Shown in pieces: positions 1 through 9,119 of a DNA stretch of 38,953 nucleotides. This stretch comes from an uncultured Polycyclovorans sp. (lineage in GTDB: Bacteria > Pseudomonadota > Gammaproteobacteria > Nevskiales > Nevskiaceae). Location of the stretch: assembly GCA_936928855.1 (NCBI GenBank), contig CAKZHZ010000043.1, positions 1-38,953 on the forward strand, given 5' to 3'. Numbering within the stretch: the stretch's first letter is position 1; every line of letters begins with the position of its first letter. The notes below the pieces were generated by a model that saw nothing but the letters and a program-made list of their open reading frames with translations, did not search any database and had not been told where the DNA came from. The translations under genes and the position numbers were made by a program.

Positions 1-307
1 CGACCGAGACGATCGCGCTGCCGGCAGATCCATCGGTCCCGTCGGCGAGGAGCGCGCGCACCACGGGCAGGACGCGGGAGATCTCGGTGTCGACGTCGAC
101 CTTCTGGGCGCCGGGGCGGGTGGACTCCCCGCCGACGTCGATGATGTCGGCGCCCTGGGCGATGAGCTCGCGGGCGTGGGCGACGGCCGCCTCGGGGTCG
201 GCCCAGCGGCCGCCGTCGGAGAAGGAGTCGGGGGTGACGTTGAGGACGCCCATCACGAGAGTCCGGTGCACACCGCCGCCGGCGGGGACTGCGTGCGCCT
301 GCGTCAC
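1..307 (-). CDS. folP: Dihydropteroate synthase, N-terminal part (cut by window edge)
   Basis: Folate synthesis enzyme that joins pterin pyrophosphate to p-aminobenzoate. Reading down from a GTG at 307, the product contains the family's opening motif MGVLNVTPDSFSDGG, then a DIIDVGGESTRPGA segment, both hallmarks of FolP. The GTG overlaps the TGA of folE by the GTGA arrangement, so the two are translationally coupled, as in actinobacterial folE-folP clusters. An ATG nearer the motif is a possible alternative start. The gene runs off the left edge after about 102 codons. The high-GC, actinobacterial style differs from the gammaproteobacterial genes to the right, so I treat this piece as part of a chimeric end. 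Confidence 0.85.
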   Translation of the reverse strand, partial: MTQAHAVPAGGGVHRTLVMGVLNVTPDSFSDGGRWADPEAAVAHARELIAQGADIIDVGGESTRPGAQKVDVDTEISRVLPVVRALLADGTDGSAGSAIVSV

Positions 308-501
308 CGGGTGATCAGGTCGAGGGCTTCGCCGCGGGACACCGCACTGGTCTTGAAGATGCCGCGCACCGCCGACGTGGTGGTCGTCGCGCCGGGTTTG
401 CGGATACCGCGCATGGCCATGCACAGGTGCTCGGCCTCGATCACCACGATCACCCCGCGGGGCTCGAGTCTGCGCATCATCGCGTCGGCGATCTGCTGGA
501 C
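304..501 (-). CDS. folE: GTP cyclohydrolase I, C-terminal fragment
   Basis: First enzyme of folate biosynthesis. The last ~65 residues are typical of the family: QQIADAMMRRLEPRG, VIVVIEAEHLCMAMRG and IRKPGATTTTSAVRG, ending LDLITR before TGA at 304-306. Upstream of about position 500 the reading frame stays open but stops resembling FolE, because the expected pre-QIAD helix sequence is missing. At the same place a plus-strand frame starts to look coding. The gene is therefore cut at a join near 490-505, and the given upper boundary is approximate. It overlaps folP by 4 bases. Confidence 0.8.
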   Translation of the reverse strand, partial: VQQIADAMMRRLEPRGVIVVIEAEHLCMAMRGIRKPGATTTTSAVRGIFKTSAVSRGEALDLITR

Positions 502-570
502 CGCGCTGATCTGCGCGCGCCGCTGCGGCACATATCCGGCTTCGCCGCCAAGCTGGAGCGGATCAGCTAG
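502..570 (+). CDS. C-terminal tail of an unidentified protein upstream of rpe
   Basis: The plus-strand frame ending at the TAG at 568-570 reads as a plausible protein tail (…DLRAPLRHISGFAAKLERIS). It lies 52 bases before rpe in the same direction. The frame is open further left, but there it overlaps the folE fragment across the presumed join. I do not recognise the family. Position suggests the preceding gene of the same cbb-type operon. Short and weakly supported. Confidence 0.3.
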   Translation, partial: RADLRAPLRHISGFAAKLERIS

Positions 571-622
571 AGTCAGGCAGGGGCCGCCTTGCCCCCGCCT
601 TCGTCCCGTCCTATCCGGGGGC

Positions 623-1306
623 ATGGCCGCATCCCCCCTGATCTGTCCGTCCATTCTCGCCAGCGACTTCGCCCGCCTGGGCGAGGAGGTGCGGGCGCTG
701 GAGGCGGCCGGCGCCGACTGGATCCACGTCGATGTCATGGACGGGCACTTCGTGCCGAACCTGACGATGGGCCCGGACATCGTGAAGGCGATCCGGCCGC
801 ATTCGACCCTGCCGTTCGATGTCCACCTGATGGTCGCGCCGGTCGATCCATGGCTGGAGGCCTATCGCGCGGCGGGCGCGGACATTCTCAGCGTGCATCC
901 GGAAAGCGGGCCGCACCTGCACCGGACGCTGGGCCGCATCCGCCAGCTCGGCGCCAAGGCCGGGATCGTGTTCAACCCCGGCACGCCCCTCTCGATCCTG
1001 GAAGAGGTCGTCGATCTGGTCGATCTGGTGCTGATCATGTCGGTCAATCCCGGCTTCGGCGGGCAGAAGTTCATCGACATGACCGACAAGGTCCGCCGCC
1101 TGCGCGCGATGATCGGCGACCGCCCCGTGCATATCGAGATCGACGGCGGCGTCGATCCCACGACCGCCCCGCGCCTGGCCGAAGCGGGGGCAGACGTGCT
1201 GGTCGCGGGCTCGGCCGTGTTCCGGGGCGGCTCGGTGTCGAACTCCGCCCCTTACGGCGAGAACATCCGCGCCATCCGGGCGGCGGCTGAGGCGGCGCTG
1301 GCGTGA
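623..1306 (+). CDS. rpe: Ribulose-phosphate 3-epimerase
   Basis: Interconverts ribulose 5-phosphate and xylulose 5-phosphate in the pentose phosphate and Calvin cycles. The 227-residue TIM-barrel protein is full length. It shows CPSILASDFARLGEE at the N-terminus, the metal-binding His35 and Asp37 in HVDVMDGHFVPN, His68 in FDVHLM, the loop NPGFGGQ, and Asp174 in EIDGGV. The ATG at 623 gives the usual N-terminus. Its TGA overlaps the GTG of the next frame (GTGA). The neighbour is a CbbY-type phosphatase, as in proteobacterial carbon-fixation (cbb) operons, so this copy may be cbbE. It lies in the foreign left-hand segment, not in the main genome. Confidence 0.93.
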   Translation: MAASPLICPSILASDFARLGEEVRALEAAGADWIHVDVMDGHFVPNLTMGPDIVKAIRPHSTLPFDVHLMVAPVDPWLEAYRAAGADILSVHPESGPHLHRTLGRIRQLGAKAGIVFNPGTPLSILEEVVDLVDLVLIMSVNPGFGGQKFIDMTDKVRRLRAMIGDRPVHIEIDGGVDPTTAPRLAEAGADVLVAGSAVFRGGSVSNSAPYGENIRAIRAAAEAALA

Positions 1307-1566
1307 CGCTGCGGGCGATCATCTTCGACGTGGACGGCACGCTGGCCGAAACCGAGGAACTGCATCGCCGCGCCTTCAACGAGACCTTCGCCGCCCGGGG
1401 GCTCGACTGGCACTGGGACCGGGACCGTTACCGCGAGTTGCTGCAGGTGACGGGCGGCAAGGAGCGCATGGCCCATGACCTGGCCCAGCGCGGGCTTGCG
1501 GCCGGGGACCACGACATCCCCGCCCTGCACCGCGCCAAGACCGACCGCTATACCGACCTGATGGCG

Positions 1567-1572
<6 letters not shown>
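1303..1572 (+). pseudogene. CbbY-type HAD phosphatase, N-terminal fragment fused in frame to AccC
   Basis: The first ~90 residues from the GTG at 1303 belong to the CbbY/HAD sugar-phosphate phosphatase family. They carry DVDGTLAETEELHR with the nucleophile Asp9 and acid/base Asp11, followed by the cap-domain segment ending YTDLMARGEIALR. The family normally runs to about 230-250 residues with the core-domain motifs II-IV, and none of these is present. From residue 89 on the same reading frame is biotin carboxylase. The start is coupled to rpe (GTGA overlap), as expected inside a cbb operon. The break lies on a motif common to both families, so this is most likely a false join and not a natural fusion protein. 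Confidence 0.85.
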
Positions 1573-2901
<1,329 letters not shown>

Positions 2902-2937
2902 TCGGTCAATTCTGAACCGGCGAGTACAGAAATATAG

Positions 2938-2963
2938 CCGGGCGGTGCTAGACTGCCGCCCGG
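2938..2963 (+). terminator. GC-rich hairpin after accC, no T-run
   Basis: Perfect 8-bp inverted repeat CCGGGCGG (2938-2945) / CCGCCCGG (2956-2963) with a 10-base loop, in the short gap between accC and the rhodanese gene. There is no U-tract after it, so it may be a weak or factor-assisted terminator or a messenger-stabilising stem. Confidence 0.35.
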
Positions 2964-2982
2964 ACCTTTCGCCGAAACCCCA

Positions 2983-3297
2983 ATGAACAACTGCAGCCCC
3001 CAGGATGCCGCCGCGGGTCTCGCGGCTCGGACCCTGTGTGTACTGGATGTCCGCGAGCCAGAAGAAGTGGCCGTTGCGACCATTCCGGGTACCGTGTGCA
3101 TCCCTATGGCAGAGGTGCCGTCGCGGATGCAGGAGCTGCCTCGTGATCTGCCCATCGCCGTGCTCTGCCACCATGGCATGCGCAGCGCCCAGGTTGCGGC
3201 GTATCTGGAACGTGCCGGCCTTTCGGCGGTCTCCAATATCACCGGCGGCATCGAACGTTGGTCCATTGAGGTGGACCCTTCGATTCCGCGGTACTGA
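2983..3297 (+). CDS. Single-domain rhodanese-like protein
   Basis: A 104-residue sulfurtransferase-like domain. It has the LDVREPEEV entry motif, IPMAEV, and the active-site loop LCHHGMRSAQ with the persulfide-forming Cys62, followed by ITGGIERW. This is the complete minimal rhodanese fold. There is no signal peptide, so it is cytoplasmic. It lies between accC and the TolC-like gene, and in many gammaproteobacteria a rhodanese gene precedes tolC. No good ribosome-binding site is visible before the ATG. Its substrate cannot be told from sequence. Confidence 0.85.
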   Translation: MNNCSPQDAAAGLAARTLCVLDVREPEEVAVATIPGTVCIPMAEVPSRMQELPRDLPIAVLCHHGMRSAQVAAYLERAGLSAVSNITGGIERWSIEVDPSIPRY

Positions 3298-3321
3298 CAT
3301 TCACACTTCATGAGGGGCCAC

Positions 3322-4641
3322 ATGCACGTCGCCACCCGTTTCCTGATCGCGCTCTGCTGGCTGCCGGCGGCCGCCAGCGCCAACGAACTGCTGACCGTCT
3401 ACGACCGGGCCCTGCAGCACGACGCCACGCTGCAAGCCGCTCAGCATGCACGTGATGCCGCAGCGCAAGCCTACCCTCAGGCGCGGGCGGTGCTGTTGCC
3501 ACAGCTGTCGGCCGGTTACGGCATTTCCTACAGCGAATCGGAAACAGAACAGCAGGGCATGCCGACCCAGACCCGTGACGGCACCAACCGTAGCCTTGAC
3601 CTCACACTCAACCAGGCGCTGTTCGACTGGAGCGCGTTCAAACAGCTTGATCAGGCCAGCCAGCAGGTGGCCCTCGCCGACACGCAATATCGGCTGGCGC
3701 AGCAGGAGCTCGCCCTGCGCGTGTCGCAGGCCTATTTTGGCGTTCTCTCCGCAGCGGATACCTTGCGCTCCGCAAGCGCAGAGAACGAAGCGGTGGGGCG
3801 ACAGCTGGAGCAGGCACAAGAGCGGTTTGACGTTGGCCTGTCGGCCATCACCGATGTACAGGAAGCGCAGGCCCGCTTCGATCTTACCGTGGCGCAGGTC
3901 ATCGAAGCCGAGCGCGCTCTGGATGCCGCCAACGAAGCCCTGCGGGAGATCATCGGTGAACGACGCGACAACGTGAGCCGCCTGCAGGATGACATCCCCC
4001 TTCCCGCGCCATCACCGGCCGATAGCGCCGCCTGGGTCGACGCTGCCCGCGACGGCAACCTGAGCCTGCTGGGCGCCCGCTACGCCGTGGGCGCCGCCGA
4101 GGCCGGCGTCAAAGTGGCGAAGGGCGCACACCTGCCCACCGTGGGTGCCCGTGCCAGCTACTCCGACAGCACCTCCGAGACCGGCGTGTTCCCAGCCGAC
4201 ACCACCCAGGAGAGCTACGGGGTGCAGGTCACCTTGCCGCTGTTCAGCGGCCTGGCGACACAATCACGCGTACACCAGGCCCGCAGCACCCTGGAACAAC
4301 GCCGCAGCGAACTCGACGGCAACCTCCGCAATGTCGAGCGTCAGACCCGCGACGCCTATCAGGCGGTAATGGCGGGCGCAGCCCGCACCAAGGCTCTGAA
4401 ACAGGCTGTGGTGTCCAGTCGCACCGCGCTGGATGCCAGCGAGACCGGACTGGAAGTCGGCACCCGTACCGCCATCGACGTGCTCAACGCTCAGCAACAG
4501 TTGTACCTCGCCGAACGCAACTATCTGCAGGCACGCTATGACTATCTGCTGTCGGTGCTGACGCTCAAGGCCGCGGCCGGCCGGCTCGGGCGTGACGATC
4601 TGGCGGAGATCGACGCGCTACTGGTGGAACGCGCGCCCTGA
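3322..4641 (+). CDS. tolC: TolC-family outer-membrane efflux channel
   Basis: Outer-membrane exit duct for tripartite efflux pumps and type I secretion. The 439-residue protein has a signal peptide (MHVATRFLIALCWLPAAASA) and then two homologous coiled-coil/beta halves. Typical segments are LLTVYDRALQHDATLQAA, LNQALFDWSAFKQ, SQAYFGVLSA, VTLPLFSGLATQSRV and GLEVGTRTAIDVLNAQQQLYLAERNY. I chose the ATG at 3322 over that at 3310 because GAGGGG lies just before it and it gives a cleaner signal peptide. There is no adjacent membrane-fusion or pump gene, as expected for a general-purpose TolC. It follows the rhodanese gene by 24 bases, so co-transcription is likely. Confidence 0.9.
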   Translation: MHVATRFLIALCWLPAAASANELLTVYDRALQHDATLQAAQHARDAAAQAYPQARAVLLPQLSAGYGISYSESETEQQGMPTQTRDGTNRSLDLTLNQALFDWSAFKQLDQASQQVALADTQYRLAQQELALRVSQAYFGVLSAADTLRSASAENEAVGRQLEQAQERFDVGLSAITDVQEAQARFDLTVAQVIEAERALDAANEALREIIGERRDNVSRLQDDIPLPAPSPADSAAWVDAARDGNLSLLGARYAVGAAEAGVKVAKGAHLPTVGARASYSDSTSETGVFPADTTQESYGVQVTLPLFSGLATQSRVHQARSTLEQRRSELDGNLRNVERQTRDAYQAVMAGAARTKALKQAVVSSRTALDASETGLEVGTRTAIDVLNAQQQLYLAERNYLQARYDYLLSVLTLKAAAGRLGRDDLAEIDALLVERAP

Positions 4642-4807
4642 TCACCTGATCATGCGGCAATCCCGCGCCCGGCTCGGCGCGCCCTGAGGGCAGCGGCATC
4701 GAATGCCCGAGGGGCCGCCGGCCATCAGGCGCGCGGACTCGACACCCGAGCGCATGGCCGCTACGCAGGCTTGACCGATCGGCCACATGACCAGGGAGCG
4801 CCGGCGC

Positions 4808-4936
4808 AACTTTCCGGCTGTATGGCCGGGTGCACTGGTTCAACTTTCCGGCCGCATGGCCGGGTGCACGGATTTAACTTTCCGGCCGCATGGCCGGGCG
4901 CACTGGCTTAACTTTCCGGCCGCATGGCCGGAAAGA
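4808..4936. repeat. 34-bp tandem repeat, four copies, derived from the 3' end of lysS
   Basis: Units begin AACTTTCCGGC at 4808, 4842, 4876 and 4910, an exact 34-base period. The fourth copy is the last codons and stop of lysS itself (minus strand; residues FPAMRPES). Each unit contains CCGGCC-GCAT-GGCCGG, or a close variant in the first, able to form a 6-bp stem. In the copy inside lysS the stem extends to CTTTCCGGCC/GGCCGGAAAG. The outermost copy has diverged most. The remaining 165 bases back to tolC hold nothing I recognise. Confidence 0.9.
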
Positions 4937-6407
4937 GCAACACGTCCCGGATGGACGGGGCGTCGGCGAGGAACATGACGAGGCGGTCAATGCCGATGCC
5001 AACGCCGGCCGTCGGCGGCAGGCCATATTCGAGGGCACGGATGTAGTCGGCGTCGTAGACCATGGCCTCGTCGTCGCCGGCATCCTTGGCCGCCACCTGC
5101 GCGCGGAAACGCGCCGCCTGATCATCCGCGTCGTTGAGCTCGGAAAAGCCGTTGGCCACTTCGCGACCGCCAAGGAAGAACTCGAAACGGTCGGTGACCT
5201 CCGGGTTGTCATCGTTGCGCCGTGCCAGCGGTGAAACCTCGGTCGGATATTCGGTGATGAAGGTGGGATCCATCAGCTGCGACTCCACGGTCTTCTCGAA
5301 AATCTCGGTGAGCAACTTGCCCGGGCCGTAGGTGTCCTTCACATCACCGCCGACCTCGCGCGCGCGCGCCGCCAGGGCCGCACGGTCATCGAACCCGGTG
5401 AAGCCGGGATTGAAGTGGGCCACGGCCTCGCGCATGGTCCAGCGCCGGAACGGCACCTCAAGATCGTAGTCACGCCCGTCATAGCAAAGGGCCGCACTGC
5501 CATTGACCGTGACCGCGCAATCGCGGACCAGGGTCTCCACCAGGTCCATGGCATCGCGGTAGTCCGCGTAGGCCTGATAGAACTCCAGCATGGTGAACTC
5601 GGGGTTGTGGCGGGTGGACAGCCCCTCGTTGCGGAAATTGCGATTGATCTCGTACACCTTCTCGAAACCGCCCACCACCAGGCGCTTCAGGTACAGCTCC
5701 GGGGCAATCCGCAGGTACATGTCCCGCCCCAGCGCATTGTGGTGCGTCACGAACGGTCGCGCGGTGGCGCCCCCTGCAATCGGCTGCAGCATCGGGGTTT
5801 CCACTTCCATGAAGCCGACGGCATCCAGAAACTGGCGGATGAACCGCACCGTGCGGCCGCGTTTCTCGAACACGGCTTTCACGTCGGGATTGACGATCAG
5901 ATCAAGATACCGCTGCCGATAGCGCACTTCGGTATCGGTCAGGCCGGCCCATTTCTCAGGCAGCGGCCGCAGGTTCTTCACCAGCGGCTGAAGCTGCTCC
6001 ACCCACAGCGACAGCTCCCCGGTCTTGGTCTTGAACACCCGCCCGACCACACCGAGGATGTCGCCGATGTCGGCGGTCTTGAAGCCCTGGTAGGCCGTGT
6101 CGCCGAGGGTATCGCGCTGGCAGAAGATCTGGATGCGCCCGGCACTGTCCTGCAGCTGGCCGAAGCTGGCCTTGCCCATGACCCGCTTGGCCATCAGCCG
6201 GCCGGCCAGCCGGAACCGGCCCTCGACCGCTTCCAGCTGCTCGGGCGTGTGTTCGCCGTAGGTGCCATGCAGGTGGTCGCTCAGCGTGTCGCGTCGAAAG
6301 TCATTGGGAAACGCCTGTCCTTCCGCCCGCAGCTTTTCCAGCTTTTCGCGGCGGGTGGCGATCAGGTGATTTTCGTCGGCGGCGGGGGGCGTCGTCGGTT
6401 CGGACAT
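4908..6407 (-). CDS. lysS: Lysyl-tRNA synthetase, class II
   Basis: Charges tRNA-Lys in the cytoplasm. The 499-residue protein has the usual layout: an N-terminal helix and OB-fold anticodon-binding domain (about 60-150, RLMAKRVMGKASFGQLQD), then the class II catalytic core. Motif 2 is RNEGLSTRHNPEFTMLEFY and motif 3 is GVGIGIDRLVMFLADAPS near residues 468-485, ending LLFPAMRPES. It starts 5 bases after the prfB stop, the same prfB-lysS operon order as in Escherichia coli. The last codons and TAA lie inside the innermost copy of the 34-bp tandem repeat, so the transcript runs into the repeated hairpins. Confidence 0.97.
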   Translation of the reverse strand: MSEPTTPPAADENHLIATRREKLEKLRAEGQAFPNDFRRDTLSDHLHGTYGEHTPEQLEAVEGRFRLAGRLMAKRVMGKASFGQLQDSAGRIQIFCQRDTLGDTAYQGFKTADIGDILGVVGRVFKTKTGELSLWVEQLQPLVKNLRPLPEKWAGLTDTEVRYRQRYLDLIVNPDVKAVFEKRGRTVRFIRQFLDAVGFMEVETPMLQPIAGGATARPFVTHHNALGRDMYLRIAPELYLKRLVVGGFEKVYEINRNFRNEGLSTRHNPEFTMLEFYQAYADYRDAMDLVETLVRDCAVTVNGSAALCYDGRDYDLEVPFRRWTMREAVAHFNPGFTGFDDRAALAARAREVGGDVKDTYGPGKLLTEIFEKTVESQLMDPTFITEYPTEVSPLARRNDDNPEVTDRFEFFLGGREVANGFSELNDADDQAARFRAQVAAKDAGDDEAMVYDADYIRALEYGLPPTAGVGIGIDRLVMFLADAPSIRDVLLFPAMRPES

Positions 6408-6412
6408 GGTCG

Positions 6413-7508
6413 TTACAGGCCCTGCTTGAGGCTGGCTTCGATGAAGGGGTCCAGATGCCCGTCGAGCACCTTGACGGTATCGGCAATCTCCACCCCGGTG
6501 CGCAGATCCTTGATCCGCGACTGGTCGAGAACGTACGAGCGGATCTGACTGCCCCAGCCGATATCGTCCTTGGAGTCTTCCAGCGCCTGCTTCTGTGCAT
6601 TGCGCTTCTGCATCTCCATCTCGTAGAGCTTGGCCTTCAGCATTTTCATGGCACGGTCGCGGTTGGCGTGCTGGCTGCGCTCGGTCTGGCAGGCCACCAC
6701 GATGCCGGAGGGCACGTGCTTGATGCGGATGGCGGACTCGGTCTTGTTGACGTGCTGCCCACCGGCGCCGGAGGAGCGGAAGGTCCCCACTTCCAGATCG
6801 GCCGGATTGATCTCGATCTCGACGTTATCGTCGACCTCGGGGCTGACGAAAACACCCGAGAAGCTGGTGTGCCGCCGGTTGCCGGAATCGAACGGGCTTT
6901 TCCGCACCAGCCGGTGCACGCCGGTTTCCGACCGCAGCCAGCCGAACGCGTAGTCGCCCTGCACATAGATGGTGGCGGACTTGATGCCGGCCACCTCGCC
7001 ATCGGAGCGTTCCATCAGCTCCACCGTGAACCCCTTGCCATCGGCCCACTTGGTGTACATCCGCAACAGCATTTCGGCCCAGTCCTGCGCCTCGGTGCCG
7101 CCGGAGCCTGCCTGCACGTCCAGGTAGGCGTTGGAGGCGTCCTGCTCGCCGCTGAACATGCGCTGGAATTCCAGCTTCTCGGCAAACTGCTCAAAGCGGT
7201 CGACGTCCTTGGCGATCTCGGCCACGGCGCCGAGATCATTCTCGGCCAGCGCCAGCTCCAGCAGTTCGCCGGCATCGACCAGCCCGGTCAGCGCCTCGGA
7301 GATTGGCGCGATGATGCCTTCAAGTCGCGCCCGTTCCCGCCCCAGATCCTGGGCGCGCCGCGCGTCGTTCCACACCGCGGGGTCCTCCAGCTCGGCGTTG
7401 ACCTCGACCAGCCGGTCCTGTTTGACATCGTAGTCAAAGATAGCTCCGCAGCGCGTCGAAACGCGTCTGCAGAGCCGTGATCCTGCCTTTGATCTGATTC
7501 GGTTCCAT
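6413..7508 (-). CDS. prfB: Peptide chain release factor 2, expressed by programmed +1 frameshift
   Basis: Recognises UGA and UAA stop codons and triggers peptide release. It is encoded in two frames. Codons 1-24 run from the ATG at 7508 to CTT (7439-7437), followed by an in-frame TGA (7436-7434). Skipping T7436 continues at GAC (7435) to the stop at 6413, giving 364 residues against 365 in E. coli. The slip site reads TATCTTTGAC with a GGAG Shine-Dalgarno-like element just upstream, the classic autoregulatory signal by which low RF2 raises its own synthesis. The SPF stop-reading motif (KSPFDSGNRRHTSF) and catalytic GGQ (SGAGGQHVNKTES) are both present. Followed at once by lysS. The frameshift is natural, not an error. 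Confidence 0.97.
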
Positions 7509-7650
7509 GAAGAGCCGGAGTGGGGAATGGGGAAAGAGGGCGCGCAGTATGCCAGCGCACCCGGGCCCGGTCACGCCGGGCAGGCACGCTGCTATGATGA
7601 CGGCATCGGGGCACAACACCGATTGGGACTGAAACAATTAGGGGAGCAAC

Positions 7651-8952
7651 ATGGTTTTCCGATCTAAGCTGTTCGCCGCGCTGCTGGGCGCATCCATGGT
7701 CTTGCCGGCCTTCGCACAGGATGGGGAAACCCTCACCCGGGCGTTGAAGGCGCGTACCTGGTACGTCTCACCTACCGCCTCCTACGTACTGGCGGACGAC
7801 GATCGCGGCACGGACGACGGCTGGGGCGGCACCATCGCCATCGGCAAGAAGGTGACCAATGCGCTCACCCTGGAACTGATGGCGAGCTACACCATCATGG
7901 ACCCCGATGCCGCGGCCGGCCTGATCGACAACGGCAGCTTCTCGATGACCGGCATCGGCGCCGGGATGATGCTGTTTCCCCTGCGCAACATCCCCAACCT
8001 GTACGGCCGTCTGAACGTGCTGCACGGACAGGGGGAGGGGCACCCTGGCCTCATCGCCAATTACGACACCACCCTGCTGGACGTCGGCCTGGGTTACCTG
8101 TTTGAGTTCACGCCCAAGCTGATCCTGCGGGCCGAAGCGCTGTACCGCCAGGATCCGCACAACCGGTCGCTGGCCGGGGTGCAGCCCAAGGACAACGAAA
8201 AGTTCTACGACGGCGTCTACAACCTGGGCCTGGTGGTACCCCTGGGACACAAGCCGCCGCCGGACCCGGAGACCATCGATACCGATGGCGATGGTGTGCC
8301 TGACCATCGGGATCAGTGCCCGGACTCCGCACCCGGCGCCCAGGTCAACGAGACCGGTTGTGAGCTCGACAGCGATGGCGACGGTGTACCCGACGGCCGC
8401 GATCAGTGCCCGGACACCCCGGCCGGTCAGCAGGTCAACGCCAGCGGCTGCCCCATCGACTCCGATGGCGACGGCCTGCCCGATGACATCGACGAGTGTC
8501 CGAACAGCCCTGCCGGCGCTACCGTGCTCGACAACGGCTGCGCACTGGCCGGCGACTGCCGCCGGCCGCGGCCGGGCGAGGAAGTGGACGCCAACGGCTG
8601 CGCCCTCAACCAGTCCTTCATCCTCAAGGGCGTCAAGTTCGAGTTCGATTCCGATCGCCTGACCGCCGATGCCAAGGAAATTCTCAACAAGGTGGCGGAC
8701 ACCCTGATCGCCTACCCGGAAATCGACGTCGAAGTGGAAGGCCACACCGACTACCTCGGGACCGATGCGTACAACCTCGGCCTGTCCGAGCGCCGCGCCA
8801 TCGCAGTCAAGGAGTACCTGACCGGACGGGGCGTCGAAGCCGACCGCATGACGCCGGTGGGCTACGGCAAGGCGCGCCCGATCATGGAAAACACCACCGA
8901 GGAAGGGCGCGAAGAAAATCGGCGTGTGGAGCTGCGCCCGATGGAGATGTAA
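7651..8952 (+). CDS. OmpA-family outer-membrane protein with thrombospondin type 3 calcium-binding repeats
   Basis: A 433-residue porin-like protein. It has a signal peptide (residues 1-22, ending LPAFA), an N-terminal eight-strand beta-barrel (to about 200), then Asp-rich TSP3-type repeats (DTDGDGVPDHRDQCPD, DSDGDGVPDGRDQCPD, DSDGDGLPDDIDECPN) and a final degenerate one lacking the DGDG loop. A C-terminal OmpA domain follows from about 320 (EFDSDRLTADAKEIL, EVEGHTDYLGTDAYNLGLSERRA) that should bind peptidoglycan. This matches the OprF/OmpA group, which tethers the outer membrane to the wall. A strong ribosome site (AGGGGAG) precedes the ATG. It is divergent from prfB across 142 bases, with a TATGAT -10-like box at 7593. 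A terminator follows the gene. Confidence 0.92.
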   Translation: MVFRSKLFAALLGASMVLPAFAQDGETLTRALKARTWYVSPTASYVLADDDRGTDDGWGGTIAIGKKVTNALTLELMASYTIMDPDAAAGLIDNGSFSMTGIGAGMMLFPLRNIPNLYGRLNVLHGQGEGHPGLIANYDTTLLDVGLGYLFEFTPKLILRAEALYRQDPHNRSLAGVQPKDNEKFYDGVYNLGLVVPLGHKPPPDPETIDTDGDGVPDHRDQCPDSAPGAQVNETGCELDSDGDGVPDGRDQCPDTPAGQQVNASGCPIDSDGDGLPDDIDECPNSPAGATVLDNGCALAGDCRRPRPGEEVDANGCALNQSFILKGVKFEFDSDRLTADAKEILNKVADTLIAYPEIDVEVEGHTDYLGTDAYNLGLSERRAIAVKEYLTGRGVEADRMTPVGYGKARPIMENTTEEGREENRRVELRPMEM

Positions 8953-8972
8953 GACCGCCTGCGGTCACCCCA

Positions 8973-9002
8973 CCCGCCCGGCACCGCCGGGCGGGTTTTT
9001 TT
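8973..9002 (+). terminator. Intrinsic terminator after the OmpA-like gene
   Basis: Perfect 10-bp stem CCCGCCCGGC (8973-8982) / GCCGGGCGGG (8986-8995) with an ACC loop, followed by seven T residues (8996-9002). Confidence 0.93.
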
Positions 9003-9119
9003 GTGCCTGCCCCCCGGTTTGCCGGCCCGACGGCCCCGGGGCGTGCTGCGGTCATTGGCACCGGCACCATGTGCCCGTAGCGTGCGCACCGGTTTCAACT
9101 CCCAGACAAGGACCGTTCC

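Noticed and set aside
4787..4978. 63-residue plus-strand frame with FPAAWPG-like repeats
   Set aside because: It is the 34-bp repeat array translated antisense to the end of lysS; no independent support.
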